Part shown: piece after piece, positions 11,305-22,639 of the stretch
How positions within the stretch are numbered: the stretch's first letter is position 1
Layout of the letters: each line of letters starts with the position of its first letter
Assembly: GCA_020226215.1 (NCBI GenBank)
Contig: CM035230.1
Span: forward strand, 17,403,883 to 17,467,882
Reading direction: 5' to 3'
DNA length: 64,000 nt
From: Sindora glabra
Lineage: Eukaryota; Streptophyta; Magnoliopsida; Fabales; Fabaceae
Notes under the pieces: model-generated
Told to the model about the DNA's origin: nothing
The model's input: only the letters and a program-made list of their open reading frames with translations
Database searches by the model: none
Made by a program: the position numbers and the translations under genes

Positions 11305-12461
11305 AAGTATAATAGTATTTATCAAGAAGAATGAAGAATGAGAGAGAGAAAAGAAGGTGACAGTAAGAGAGAGGTCGGTGCTGCTGGTTTTTTGAGAGGG
11401 TGGCATTGTTCCAAAAATCAAAAAAATAAAATAAAAGCAACTAGTCAGTGAGATAAACCCGAAGCTGCTGGAAAAGAAAACAAAAAGAGGAAAAGAGAGT
11501 GTACGGTGGTAGGCAGAAAATAAAATAAAAAAACACGACGGCGAGAGGGTGAAAAAATGAAGAAACCGCGGCAGGTGAGAGAGATAGAGAGGGCGGTGGG
11601 AGAATAAATTGTAGAGTCATAAGTTTTCATATGGCGCTCGCTAGTGCACCATAAGCTCATTCCATTTTTAAAACTTACCCTTACTTTTCTTTTAACTCAA
11701 TCTCAACATTCCATTTCTTAAAAGAAATTCAAGTTTATAAAACTCTTATTTAAAATTTCTAAAAAGTAAATATCGCAATTCCATTATTCTAATTTTCCCT
11801 CAACATATATATATATTTGTAATAACTTGATAAAGATCTAAAAATAATTATTTTAAATTAGTTTTGAATCAATAATAGTCATATAAAAATAAATTCATTT
11901 CACACTTCAACAATTCTCATATATATTTCCAATCATAATTGATAAAATATTTTCAACTTATAAAAAATTCTTTATAAAAATTATTTTAAATTAATCACGA
12001 ATTTATAATGGTCATATATAAAAATAAATAAATAAATAAATCTGGAATATCATCATGAATATTATTTTTAATATTCCAAAACTTTTAATTCAAAAAATAA
12101 ATATAAACAAAATATTAACTAAGTAAATAAATAATTATTCATAAATTCCAAAACTTATAAAATCTTAGATTTGAACTTTGGATATTACAAGTCCAAATTG
12201 GACTTAACCAAAATACTAAAATTACAAATCTTTCTTTAAGCTTTCCAACAATCTAAAGATCTCCTTGATCCAACATCTATAATCTAAAATATAACTAAAA
12301 AATAGAAATAATGTAAAAATCTAGCATTAACTAAATAAATTTAGAATATTATAAAATCGATCTCAAATTATAAAATAAGGTTAATTTTGTAAAATTTAGC
12401 AAACATAACACAATAAGACATATGAAATAGGAGGAAATAATATAGTAAATATTTTACTTAT

Positions 12462-13448
12462 TAATTACATTTGCACATGTGTACAAAAAAATGACAAAGG
12501 TATTCTTTTTTTATTTAAGTTAGATCTAAGTAATTAACCTTAATTTTTTTTTGTTGAACCCTTTTAAACTTAATTGCCTATTTTTTATTAATTAGCTCAT
12601 GAACATTTCTTTTTCTAATTAAAAACAAATGTCTTTATCTAACTTTGAGGATTAATAAAGTATTTAAAATTTTGTAAGATAGGTTTTAAATAAGTGTAAA
12701 GGGTGTGTGAGTGTGCATATTGTGAAAATTTATTAACTTCAAGTTAAAAGGTTGGTTGAAATGAAAAAGAATAAAAGAAAGAAAGAAAGTCAATAAGAAA
12801 AGAGAAAAAATGATGAAAAAGTGAAAAAAAAAGAGAAGAATAATGTAAAAAGAAGTTGATAAAAAAAAAGAAAGAAGTTGATAAATGTTTGAATTTGAAT
12901 TTAAATTTAAAGTTGAGTTATTATGTTAAGTTATAATTATTTATGATTAGCCTATACATTTATAGTTCAAGTGCTTTACTGATTTCTTTAGTTTTTACTT
13001 TTCCATATTTTCATTTTTCCTTTCTTTTCCTTTCCTTTTTCTTAGCCATATTATAATCTTGAATAAAGTCTTTTTTATTTGTATTGTGCATGTAATTTGA
13101 ATAGTAGAGATTAGATTATTCACAAGCTTATGGTATAATAATTTTATAAAATGAGTTTGAGTGTAACATTGGCCTTACACACTTAAGAGTTGAAAAGTAA
13201 ATTTTGTGAGAATTTACAATGTTAATCTACTCTTTTTGAATGAAGTTGCTATATTGGTTAGTTTTAAGTTTGTTAATATTTTTCTTCATAATCTATTATG
13301 TCTCTTAATGAATTTAATTGTTTCTTGCTTGTGGTTTTATGATTTTAAAGTTTTTAAAAAATAATTATTTTATTTTTAGTTTTGAATAAAGTTGTGTCTT
13401 ATCTGGGGTAATGTAAAGGCAAAGTGCAGGAAAATTTGATGTGCAAGA
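12462..13448 (+). mobile_element. Internal 3' spacer of the + strand host gypsy element (part 2)
   Basis: Continues the sequence broken at 505. It matches, in inverse orientation, positions about 3300 down to 2140 of the minus-strand element, for example the block at 13060-13260 versus about 2480-2690. The tract before the LTR is shortened by about 25 bp relative to the other copy, which removes the polypurine tract. Confidence 0.65.
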
Positions 13449-14960
13449 TTTTATCTATATTATTTTCTTTTATTTTATATCTTTGAATATGTTACATCTA
13501 CTAATTTTATAGAATTGCCCTTGTTATGTGATTGAGAGTTAGTTTTCCAATATTTTGAAATTGTTCTAATAATGTTATATTTTTATATTGTTTCAAATTT
13601 TTTGCTATAATTTAAATTCTGAATATCAAAGTTAAGTAATCTTTATATCATTGAAAAGTTTGAAGGAAGCTATACAACTTTTATATTTGGACGAAAGCCT
13701 AGTTTAAGTGTTTGGAAGGTTGAAATTAGCCATGAAACTGATACTTTATTTTTATTCAAGCTGAACTAGACTTAGTTTTTAGGCCATATTTAAAATTCCA
13801 GAGGTCTAATCAAGGTGTCTAAAGTTTCTTAAGATTCAAACCAACAACTATTGTGTTTGTGGTTTGGTAAAACTATATAGTTTTGAGGGTTTTACAATAG
13901 ATAGAAATCAAACCTACAAGATTTTACTACAGTAACTCTTATAATATATTATTTTATAAATTAAGTTCTAGGATTCTAAAATTAGCAAGCCTTATTTTTT
14001 GTAATCCTAAGAGGTATATTATCTGGGCTTATTAGGTTTAATACCAAATGAAACTAGATATAAGGTTTATGCCTCCAAATTCAAAGATAATAATTTTATA
14101 CAACTTTAAACAATTTTCTTCTCTTCTCCAAGTTTCTTCTTTTTCAGCTATGAAAGGCTATTTTTTTAGTTAATTCAAAGAATTTGAGACTTTACTCTTT
14201 TTAGATCATGAGATTCTAAGATGTAATGTTAACTTTTACTAACTAATTTTCTTCTTTCTTTTATTCTTTATCCTGATTGTTTGGAATTGCATAAGTTGGA
14301 TACTAATTTAATATAATTTGTATTCAATCTTGTTATTTTTAATATTTATCTATTTTTATGTTGAATTTTAATTGATTAATCATTATTCTTCTTGTAAGAA
14401 TAGAGTTTGAGTGATTAAATTAAATATTTCTATTTAATCCTTAAATTTAACTAAATTTTATTTTCAAATAAATTTAAATTGGCCTTCATGGATTATAATA
14501 GTTTCTTAATTCTTCTAATTTAATTTGATCAAATCTTATATAGTTATCTAGCATAGAATTCATGAATTATTATCAGAGTTCTTGATAACTCTAGGTTGAA
14601 AAATCAATTAGAATTGTCAAATATGTTATAATGTGTGATTAATCCATTAAAGAGCTCTCAATTCCTTGGATTAATTGTGTTTCTGTATTGATTTTCTTTT
14701 TGCATTACTTTTGCATTCTATTTTGTTCACTGAATTTTATTTAATTTCAAATAAAAAACCCCTTATTTAGTTTTATTTAGAATCTTACATATTGTTTGCA
14801 TTCTATTTTGTTTTGTTTTGCATTATGTTTGTATTTTATTTGTAATTATAGTTAGTAAATCATTGTGATAGGATGTGTTAAATGGATCATTAAGGTTTAA
14901 CATGGTTATTACCCTATATTGAAAATTTTTTATTAACTAGTAATATTTTATTTTGAATGG
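13449..14960 (+). repeat. 3' LTR of the + strand host gypsy element
   Basis: Aligns in inverse orientation with the LTR at 506-2110, including the GTTAGTAAATCATTGTGATA segment at about 14850 near the 3' end. The exact 5' start is lost to a small deletion and the 3' end is uncertain by about 10 bp. Confidence 0.65.
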
Positions 14961-15884
14961 TATTCAATAGCCATCACTCATCTATACTTTTTCTATCTAA
15001 TTTTTAACAAAATATTTTATAACTAGTGAATTTGGTGAAAATCACATATGAGCATATTATAATTTTTTTATATTTATGTGAATTAATATTCAAAATTCTT
15101 AATTGAAACTAAAAATTATATATTAGTCTTATTGCCTTAATTTAAACACGTAAGAACTTTAATGGTTTTAAACTATTAATTATTTATTTTAAAAGAATTT
15201 TACTTCACTTAATATTGAAAATTCAAGGGATGGTTTTCTATTCATATTATGATTAATTTTAATATCTTTAATAAAATTTATAACCACAAATACGAGTAAG
15301 GGACTTTAATGTGGATAATTGCTAATTGTTAGAAGTAGAAAATTATGGTCGGTGGTATTCCCATATGGGAGGTAAAATTATACTTTAGGCTAATCTTATT
15401 TATAAATATCTTCAAAAGTCCTATGAGTAAGGCTATAAGAAAAAAAACCAATCTAGCTTAATGGTGCAAGCCATTCACTTCAAAATACTTAGCTATTATT
15501 CTTTTAGATTCTCAAAGAGATAAGATTAAAGATTAGAGAATTTTCATGTATTCTACTTGAATGTGCTTTTCTAGAAAATATACACTTAATCATATAGACA
15601 AAGGTGTTTAACTAAATATTTGGGAATATACATTTCATCATATATATCATAGGTGGTTCATAAATTTTCTAGTTTATTTGATTATTGTCATGTCAAGTTA
15701 ATTAGTATCTAAGTTGCTTTATTTCAAACAAATACAAGTGATTGAACCTTTGTGTGATAAATATTCTTGTATAATCCTATAGAATATAATATTGTGGTTA
15801 ATATTTCCTCCATTAATGACCTATATTGTTGTTTGTTGAAAATTGCCTCAATCGACAATGTAATTGTTGGTTTTTATATTATGT

Positions 15885-16225
15885 AATAATATTATCATTG
15901 TTAAATTTCACAAAATCCCCATTAAATAATGTAGTTATACATATATATATATATATTTTAATTGTTTAAATTTCATAAAATCCCCATAAGTTAATGTAGT
16001 TAAATATTTATTTTGATTGTTTAAGTTTCACAAAACCTCCATCAAGTAATGTGGATGTTTAGATTTATTAATATTTTTCATGAATCCCTAATAGGTATTA
16101 CAATTAAATGTATTGATATATTGCTTGTATTATCATAATATTTTCATAAATCCCTATTAGGTAAGTGGGAATATCTAGACATTACAAATATGAATTTATT
16201 TCATGAGTCCTAATCAAGTAAATGA
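15885..16225. repeat. Degenerate short tandem repeats upstream of copia gag
   Basis: Five or so diverged units of about 60-80 bp share a TTTCA(C/T)AAA(A/T)CCCC core followed by a TAATGTAG-like tail. Spacing is irregular and units differ strongly. They lie between the presumed LTR and gag. Confidence 0.45.
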
Positions 16226-16289
16226 ATTAATTTGTTATTATGTGACTAAATGTTAGGTGATACTTTTGTGTATGCCTAGTGGAGGATTT

Positions 16290-17180
16290 GTATTTACTAA
16301 TTTTTGAAAATCAAATATTTTAGATGGTATTAATTATATGGATTTGAAATAAAGAGTTAACATGTTATTGAAATTTTATAGATATAAGGATTTAATTTAT
16401 GTGAATGTGGCATTTACTTTACCCAAACTAATGACTCTTGAGAAAGGTAAGCCTAAATAGGAGGAAGATTTGAAAAAGTATAATGACTAGAAAATGGCTA
16501 ACGATATATCTAAATCTTATGTTCTTAGTGGTCTTGGTAAGGCTTTTTAAATGTCTTACTTTAATACTTAGGTTGTGAAGAAGATCCCAGATAGTTAGAA
16601 ACCAAGTATGGGAAAAGTTTGATTCTTATGTAAATAATTTGTGGAAGAAATTCACTAGAGCTAAGTGTGAAAAATAGGCTAATGTGAGAAAATATATGAA
16701 TGATATAATAGTTATTTTGATGAATTGGCCATTCATAGCAAGGCCATGATGAGAAAACCATTATTTCTACTATTATGAATTTTTTGCCTAAATCTTATAA
16801 ATTTATAGAGGATTATTATAGTTTGCCTAAATATGATTAGTTTGTTGAACATTTGATTAATAAGATTGATCATCAAAAGGATATGGAATTCTTGAAAAGG
16901 CTAGAAGAACTTGTTAAACCAAATTTCTCTACTAGTAATGTAGAGTTAGGGCCAAAGAGTAATAGAAACTTCAAGTGGAAGGAAATGATTCTCAATTTCA
17001 AAAAAGAAAAAGAGTTTTATTTAGATGGAAAAATGAAATTTAGGCAAAAGACATTTTTTTGCTTTTAACAATAAGCCAAGACATATCATGAAAGATTGTA
17101 TGGTTTTTTAGAATCAACAAAATCATAAAGATATTACCAAACTCAAAGTTCAAGGAGGTCAAATAAATTAAAGGAAAATT
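16290..17180 (+). pseudogene. copia gag remnant with zinc knuckle
   Basis: Starts near LDGINYMDLK (about 16320), which resembles the LDGxNYxxWK start of copia gag. It continues through gag-like blocks, NSYFDELAIHSK at about 16705 and the open stretch 16853-17068 (KDMEFLKRLEEL). It ends with a degraded CCHC knuckle at about 17055-17102, where NNKPRHIMKDC keeps the H and last C. Many stop codons are present. Role in the intact element: capsid and RNA binding. Confidence 0.55.
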
Positions 17181-17859
17181 TTTATTTTCATAGGTAATAA
17201 TGACTAGGCTCAAATTAAAAAAGTGACATAATGATAAAGTATTTGAGTTAAATGACTATCTTTTTAACTTGTTAATGAGTTTTGTTTGTCTTGTGTTTGA
17301 AGTCATTAGGTTTTACTCTTTATTTTAGGAATCAAAAGATTGTCATGTATAAGGACGATGAAATTATTTTGACATGTTTTAGAAAATTTTGAATTGTGTC
17401 GATTTCAATTGAATGGAAATGTGTTTTGTGAAGTTATTAATTCTTCTTATCTTTATTTGAATGAATATAAATATCATCCGAGGTCTTCATTATATTGAGA
17501 AAGATAAAACCAATAAATTAATTAAGAAAGTTTAATTAGATCTGTTAAGGTGAATTCATGTTTGCGAAAGTTATTTGTATGGTAAAATAAACAAGTTACC
17601 ATTTCCTATAATGGGTGAAAGAAGCAAAAATGTCCTTGATATTTATGGACTTATGAGTTTGCTGACTTAATTTAAGTCATCTTAGGGACTTTTGCTTCAT
17701 AAAAGAGTGAGACTTTGAATTTTTTTTAAGAACTTTAAGGCAAAAGTAGAGAATATTACTATGAAAAGCATGAAAGCTTTTCATTCAAATCAAAGGGTGA
17801 ATAACAATCTAAGATGTTCTTATTGTTTTATGCAGAAAATGGTATTGTTTATATCCTTA

Positions 17860-18390
17860 ACCTATCGCATACCATAAGGTAGAATGGTGTTATTAAAAGA
17901 CATAATAGGATTTTATTTGATATTATTATATCAATATTAATCCTTTCTAATCTACCTACAAGTTTTTTGGAAGTAGCATTTTGGACAATTTTCCACAATT
18001 GAAATAGGGTGGTTTTAACTTTTCTTAAGAGTACTTCTTATGAACTTTAGTATAAGAAGAAATTAAAGTTAAATTACATGAAAGTTTGATATTGTGTTGC
18101 TTATGTTCTCATTCTTGAATGAAGTAGAGATAAGTTGAAAAGTAAGAAGTTTATTAGTTATCCTAAACATTCCAAAGGATATAGGTTGTTTGATCTAGAA
18201 GACAAAGTAATTATAAAAAGCAAACATGTAAAATTCAGTGAACATAGATTTGATTGTAATGAGTTTCTGGGAAAAAAATCCTTCCTTAAGGAAGTTCAAG
18301 AATCACAATCATTTTTTGGTTTTTATCTTATAAGCAAATATCATTTGAATGGATGTAAAAGGGGAAAAAAATCTATAAGCAAGTAAGAAA
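17860..18390 (+). pseudogene. copia integrase C-terminal region
   Basis: The stretch 18135-18386 is open. Its KSKKFISYPKHSKGYRLFDL segment followed by EDKVIIKSKHVKF matches the copia linker after integrase, usually of the form (K/R)xxxF(I/V)GYPxxxKGYxxxD. Upstream, at about 17865-17890, a broken AYHKVEW segment corresponds to the conserved TPxQNGVAER motif. Stops and frame changes lie between the two. The open part is a relic of the polyprotein, not an independent gene. Confidence 0.6.
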
Positions 18391-18589
18391 AGTGATAAGG
18401 ATACTAAGCTAAATTCATCATTATCATCTTCAAAATTTACACTTATTTTAGTAAATTTTTTTGAAAGGATTAGGTTGAATAAGGATATTTTAGATCTTGA
18501 ATCTTATGATAAAGTGATTGAGGATGTTAACGTTGACAAATAAAAATTAGGAATGAAAGATGAAAATGATTCTATGCATAAAAATTAGG

Positions 18590-19255
18590 TATAGAAATTG
18601 GTGGACCAACTTATGAAATGCAAGTGGATTTTCATCAGGAAAAGGAATTTTGAAACGAAGGTTGAGAGGTTTAAAGACTCATTTAGTTGCCTAGAAAGTT
18701 TAGTCAACAATATGAAGTAAATAATGATAAGAACTTTTCTTTCATTGCTTGAATTTAGTCTAATAAACTAATTCTAGGTATAGTAGCATTTTATGTCCTT
18801 TTCAAATGGGTACAAAATGTATTCCTAAATGAAAATTTATCTAAATATATTTACATAAAACAACCTCTTAATTACATTAACCCTAAAAATAAGGGTAAGG
18901 TTTAGAAATTGGAAAATTCAATATACAGATTGAAGTAATCATCAAGGCAATGAAATTTTAGATTTCATAAGATAGTTGAAGCTTATGGATTCATTTAGAA
19001 CCTAGAGGATCATTGTCTATATATATGAAAATAGTGGAAGCCAATATTATCTTCCTCACTTTGTATATTGATGACACTTTGTTGGCTAAGAATGACAAAT
19101 CGATTCTCATTGAAATCAAGGAATGACTTTTCAATACATTGAGATAGGAGACTTCATTTAAGTTTCGTATATTCTTCGAATAAATATCTTAAGGGATCAG
19201 AGCATAGAAAAATCAATTTATATCAATAAAGTTACATTGATAATCTTTTACTTAA
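18590..19255 (+). pseudogene. copia reverse transcriptase remnant
   Basis: A KCKWIFIRKRN segment at about 18620 resembles the CKWVxKxK start of copia reverse transcriptase. At about 19062-19095 the frame reads LYIDDTLLAKND, carrying the catalytic YxDD box (YIDD) of the Ty1/copia class. Downstream ILRDQSIEKSI matches the usual ILGIKI-RDRSK segment. Many stops are present; it is non-functional. Confidence 0.65.
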
Positions 19256-19309
19256 GTTAACTGCCTTGCTCCCCTTGCCTTCATTAAAATAAAATCGATT
19301 TCCTTTAAA

Positions 19310-20400
19310 GCCCTTGTTTTGATCCACTTGTTAAAGAACCATGCTAATTTTTTCTTGGATTATGCAACTTAGATTTAGGAATTTTCTCACACTTCCTTCA
19401 ATAAGTCTAAGTCCTCCATCTATCTTTGTACATTCTACTTGAGATCATATGATCTTTGCCACTTAAATGTCTTGCCTAATTTAGCAAGTAATATGGGTTC
19501 TACAATATAAGTTAGTGTAAGTGGCATTTCCCCAGTTGCAGTGTGAGGGGTTGTTCTATGGGGCAACAAAACATTAGGTAGCTTATTTGTCCTTCTAATC
19601 TTTTCTTTAACATTTTAAATATGATTTTGTTTGCTAATTTGACTTTCCATTTCACCTAAGGTGCTCAATTGAGTAGAATCTTTGCTTTATACCTAAGCTG
19701 TTACATGCAAGAGGTATCAATTTTATGAATTTAATCAAACTTGGTCCATTGAAGTTTATGCTAAGGGGTTTTATAGCTTTCCATAGAAACTGGTGAACTC
19801 TCTACTAGTGAATTAGGTGCCATTTTCAGTCGTCACTAAGTTTGGGAGACCAAATCTACATGTAAAATGTGTACAAATTAGTTTTATCATGTTGTAAACC
19901 TTTCTTCCTAGTTCATGCAACCTTTCTAGCTACACATGATGGATTTCCATATCAATTTCTTAGTGTTTTGGGCGATAATGGTTACCAATGGTTTGGCTTC
20001 TATCCACTTAGTGAAATAATCTACGACCACAATAAGAAACTTCCTTTGCACAGTTGTTTTTGGGAATGGACCCAAGAAATTGATTCCTTATTAGGCAAAT
20101 GGCCTGGCAACAGTGATTAAAAGCTAGATAGTTGCTGGCTTTTTAGTTATTTTTCCATTTTTCTAGCAATTATTGCATCTTCAGACGAGCTATAATGCAT
20201 CGTTATTCATGGTTAGCCAAACGTACCCCAAGTGGTTATCTGATCCACTTTGACCCAACTAACTCCTCTAGGTATGGGGTACTCCATCAACAAGTGCATG
20301 ATGAACTTTATATCTCCCACTTGATTAAGTGAAAGGCAATCTAAAACTGTGTTGTGCACTTGATTTGGTGTTTCAACTTCTAGCAAATTAACCTCCAAGC
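19310..20400 (-). pseudogene. gypsy integrase remnant
   Basis: On the minus strand the linker (open at 20213-20398) is followed by INFLGPFPKTTVQRKFLIVV and DYFTKWIEAK at about 20095-19995, the first Asp region of the DDE core. RFGLPNLVTTENGT follows at about 19870-19820; the usual second-Asp motif TTDNGTQF has D changed to E. GIKQRFYSIEHL at about 19700-19660 corresponds to the GIKQRFSSVEHPQ motif. HRTTPHTATGEMPL lies at about 19550, a C-terminal motif of the same family. Multiple stops and the altered Asp mean it is inactive. Confidence 0.7.
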
Positions 20401-20429
20401 TCTATGTCTTTGGTAAGGTACCTAAAGTT

Positions 20430-20773
20430 ACCCTTAACGTCATCATTCCCTTCATAGGCACTAGTTTCCCTGAAAATCCAACCAACATGCCATTATACGG
20501 CTTCATCATATTTTTAGATATATTTAACTTAGCTATAGTGTGAGAATATAGAATGTTAGGGGAACTCATCTAGGCTACTAATATTTGCTTCATCAAAAAG
20601 TTATGCAACAGGGAAGAGATAACCATAGGATCATTATGGTCTCGACTAACGTCCCTAAAGTCATACTCCATAAGAGAAATGGTCTCATATGAAAGCCTTG
20701 GTGATTTCTGCTTCACATTCATGAATTGGCAGAGATACCATTTTTTGATATTCTTAGACTCTCCTCCTTTCAC
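20430..20773 (-). pseudogene. gypsy protease region
   Basis: The open stretch 20570-20773 (minus) contains KSPRLSYETISLMEYDF followed by HNDPMVISSLLHNFLMKQIL. It matches the segment leading into Tat-type protease (usually ...DDPLVI...NYxVxRVLVDxGSS). After a stop, GMLVGFSGKLVPMKGMMTL matches the PLxGFxGxxVxPLGxxxL block. The catalytic DSGSS motif is missing or disrupted around 20570. Confidence 0.6.
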
Positions 20774-20889
20774 AAATTCCTCGACGATTGTGTCTATTGT
20801 GCCAGCAATTTGCTACAACAAGCTCATGACCCTCCTTCTTGGGAGAACTCTCCCTTTCCTTTTCTTTCATCCGAGGTTAACCTTGGTTC

Positions 20890-22250
20890 TTCCTATATTT
20901 GCCTACATGATCTAATCTATTCAGCCGTTTGACCTCATCCTTTAATGTCATGCATCCATTGGTATCATTCCCATAATCCCCATGAAACTTGTAGTACTGC
21001 AACTTATCAAGCGGAGGAAATCTCCTTTTTTCTTTTGTGTGTGTGTTATGGAAAAGTTATGAGGCTAGATACCTATACATCATCCATCATCATGTTATGG
21101 GTCGCTTGCAAGGCCTTTTAAGTTTGAAAAATGTCCTTGCAAAGGTGTTTGTCCAACCATTTCTATGTTTTCTTAAAACTTTAGTACCGCTGGTCTCTTT
21201 GATTGGAATCACTATCGCACACCCATCGCGTCTATTCATATTCCTTCACGCTGATGTATTTCTCTACTTGTTTCAAGAACTTCTTAAGATTTGGAATGGG
21301 CTATTAGCAAGTGAAAGGGAGAATGGAGTGGATTCCAATCCCGAAATTATTTGATGCACAAGCACTCCTTTATGCAAATCCTTGATTTCCATAGTGAAAT
21401 TATGGAAACATGGGAGGTATTCCTTTAAAGTTTCAATTTGGCCTTGCTAGAAGTTCAGTAGGGTGGCTAAAGTCTGCTTGTGGATGCGATTGGTTGTGAA
21501 ATGTGTTGCAAAAGTAAGCTTCCTGAAACTAGAGATCGAGCATGGTGGGAGATTGTTGAACCAATAGAGCCCTATGTATTTGAGGGTTGTGGAAAATGTG
21601 TAACAGATGTAACATGGTTGCATGGAATGCCTCTAGGCGTTCCTAAGATTGCTAGATCCACTGTATGTGTCCAAATGGGACGGAGGTTTAAAGTTCTGGG
21701 AAACTAGACGATCATAATATCTGAAGTGAATGAGTAAGCATGGTCGGTATAGATCTTTTGGTGATCTTGGGTTTGGAAATTAGGGTTGGGTGGATCACAC
21801 TATTCTTTGGTTTGATTTGAGACAATTTTAGTGGTGGTGGTTGATCTAGTGAAAAAGATGGTGTTAACAGTTGTATGTGGTGGATTAGGATGGATGTTCT
21901 AGCAAGTGATAAAGGGGAGTATGGAAGGAAGCGCTTATGACAAAGGCATTTGGAGGGGAAATGAGGATGAAGTTTGGTTGTTGGTGCTTCAGATTTGAGT
22001 TTCCCTTAGATCTCAAGTGATGGAGGATTCCGATCTTCCATTATAGCTGGTGGACATATTTAATAAGAGCATCACATTCTAGCTCGGCCGCCATCCTCCA
22101 ATATAGGAGCTACTCTAGTAGATCAACTGGAATAGTAGTATGAGAAGAAGATCGAGCAGGGTCATCACCAACGTTGACCTGCGACGCGGTGGTGTTGTCC
22201 CACCAAGAAACTAGGCTTGAAGAAGATGGTGTGAGAGCCATTAACAGTGT
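20890..22250 (-). pseudogene. gypsy gag remnant
   Basis: On the minus strand, YYKFHGDYGNDTNGCMTLKD at about 21000-20941 matches the Tat-type gag C-terminus (usually FHxDHGHxTxxCxxL). The remaining 1.2 kb keeps the same less AT-rich composition but is too broken for firm motif calls. Open stretches on the opposite strand (for example 21037-21354) are antisense shadows. Confidence 0.5.
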
Positions 22251-22639
22251 CAATGACAGTGCTACAAAGTATCTAGTCCCCAATGAGGAGCCCGAACATA
22301 CAGAAAATGAAGCCTAAACCCTAAGCGTGGGGTAAAATGCTTATTTATAACTTAGGGAAGGATGCTAAACGACATGAGTGTGAAGTCCTTAAGGGAATAT
22401 TCTAGAATTACCATGCAATTGGCCTGATCAAGACCTAATAGGTGTTGGACATGTGTGTTGGGTAGCTACGTTAGTAATGAAAACGTGTTCACGCCCGTGC
22501 TGCAAAGGTGGTGTCCATGAACATGGATGTCTTGCTCCAGGAAGGAGAGTAAGGAGCGTCTACACAGCATAGCAAGTCATATGTTCAATCGGATATGCAG
22601 CATTCGAGGAGAATGCTTATGTCAAAAAGTAAATAACGT

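Larger units (their letters stand above)
8817..12189 (-). mobile_element. Solo LTR (3.37 kb) of a large-LTR gypsy-like family, copy A
   Basis: An insertion within the gypsy 5' LTR. Read on the minus strand it begins TGTAATATCC and ends GGTCATGCA, so it has TG...CA ends. Flanking 5-mers AATCT (8812-8816) and AGTCC (12190-12194) correspond to AGTCT at the empty site in the partner LTR at about 1848, consistent with a 5-bp target duplication. No internal retroviral domain was found. Both ends match the 4.79-kb element at 49015-53800. Minus-strand starts of the form TGTAATA are common in chromovirus LTRs, which is the likely source. A GC-richer block at about 10800-11660 is probably the promoter/leader; short open frames in it (for example 10841-11074 and 11445-11660) are not credible genes. 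Confidence 0.75.
506..12461 (-). mobile_element. Ty3/gypsy retrotransposon (Athila/Tat-like), minus strand, pol deleted
   Basis: A nearly complete but non-autonomous LTR retrotransposon, read on the minus strand. In order it has a 5' LTR (12461 to 7471), primer binding site, gag, protease, non-coding spacer, polypurine tract and 3' LTR (2110 to 506). Reverse transcriptase, RNase H and integrase are absent between the protease (about 4570) and the spacer G-run (about 3750). Without the nested 3.37-kb solo LTR its own length is about 8.6 kb. It sits inside a same-family + strand element: the host sequence continues across the insertion, with a probable 5-bp target duplication TAATC (501-505) and TAATT (12462-12466). 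Boundaries are uncertain by about 3 bp at the right. Both LTRs and the frames carry many point changes, so it is old. Confidence 0.75.
7471..12461 (-). repeat. 5' LTR of the minus-strand gypsy element, split by a solo LTR
   Basis: Positions 7471-8816 and 12190-12461 together align with the 3' LTR at 506-2110. The break falls inside the LTR and is filled by 8817-12189. Net LTR length is about 1.62 kb, close to the 1.6 kb of its partner. Confidence 0.75.
15320..19255 (+). mobile_element. Decayed Ty1/copia retrotransposon, + strand
   Basis: Gag, zinc-knuckle, integrase and reverse-transcriptase remnants follow in the copia order (integrase before reverse transcriptase). A possible LTR begins with TGTTAG at about 15329 and has a TTATTTATAAATA TATA-like box at about 15399. 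Every frame is heavily interrupted. The 3' LTR and RNase H were not recognised, and the sequence gives way to a minus-strand gypsy element at about 19260. The 5' boundary is uncertain. Confidence 0.65.
19260..22330 (-). mobile_element. Ty3/gypsy (Tat-like) element, minus strand, lacking RT and RNase H
   Basis: Read on the minus strand it carries gag (about 22250-20890), protease (about 20770-20430) and integrase (about 20400-19310). The protease runs almost directly into the RNaseH-integrase linker, so about 1.5-2 kb encoding reverse transcriptase and RNase H is missing. Base composition is clearly less AT-rich than the flanks. A TATA-like stretch at about 22341 (minus strand) and the region up to 22640 could be its leader or LTR, but no LTR pair is visible. 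All frames are broken. Confidence 0.65.

Noticed and set aside
15885..16225. Possible CRISPR-like spacing
   Set aside because: Plant nuclear context, irregular unit lengths and diverged repeats; these are degenerate tandem repeats.
16853..17068. Independent small gene (71 aa)
   Set aside because: It is an open piece of decayed copia gag, flanked by gag-like sequence in neighbouring frames.
21037..21354. 105-aa open frame on the + strand
   Set aside because: Antisense to the minus-strand gypsy gag; no plant protein features, and starts within a retrotransposon.
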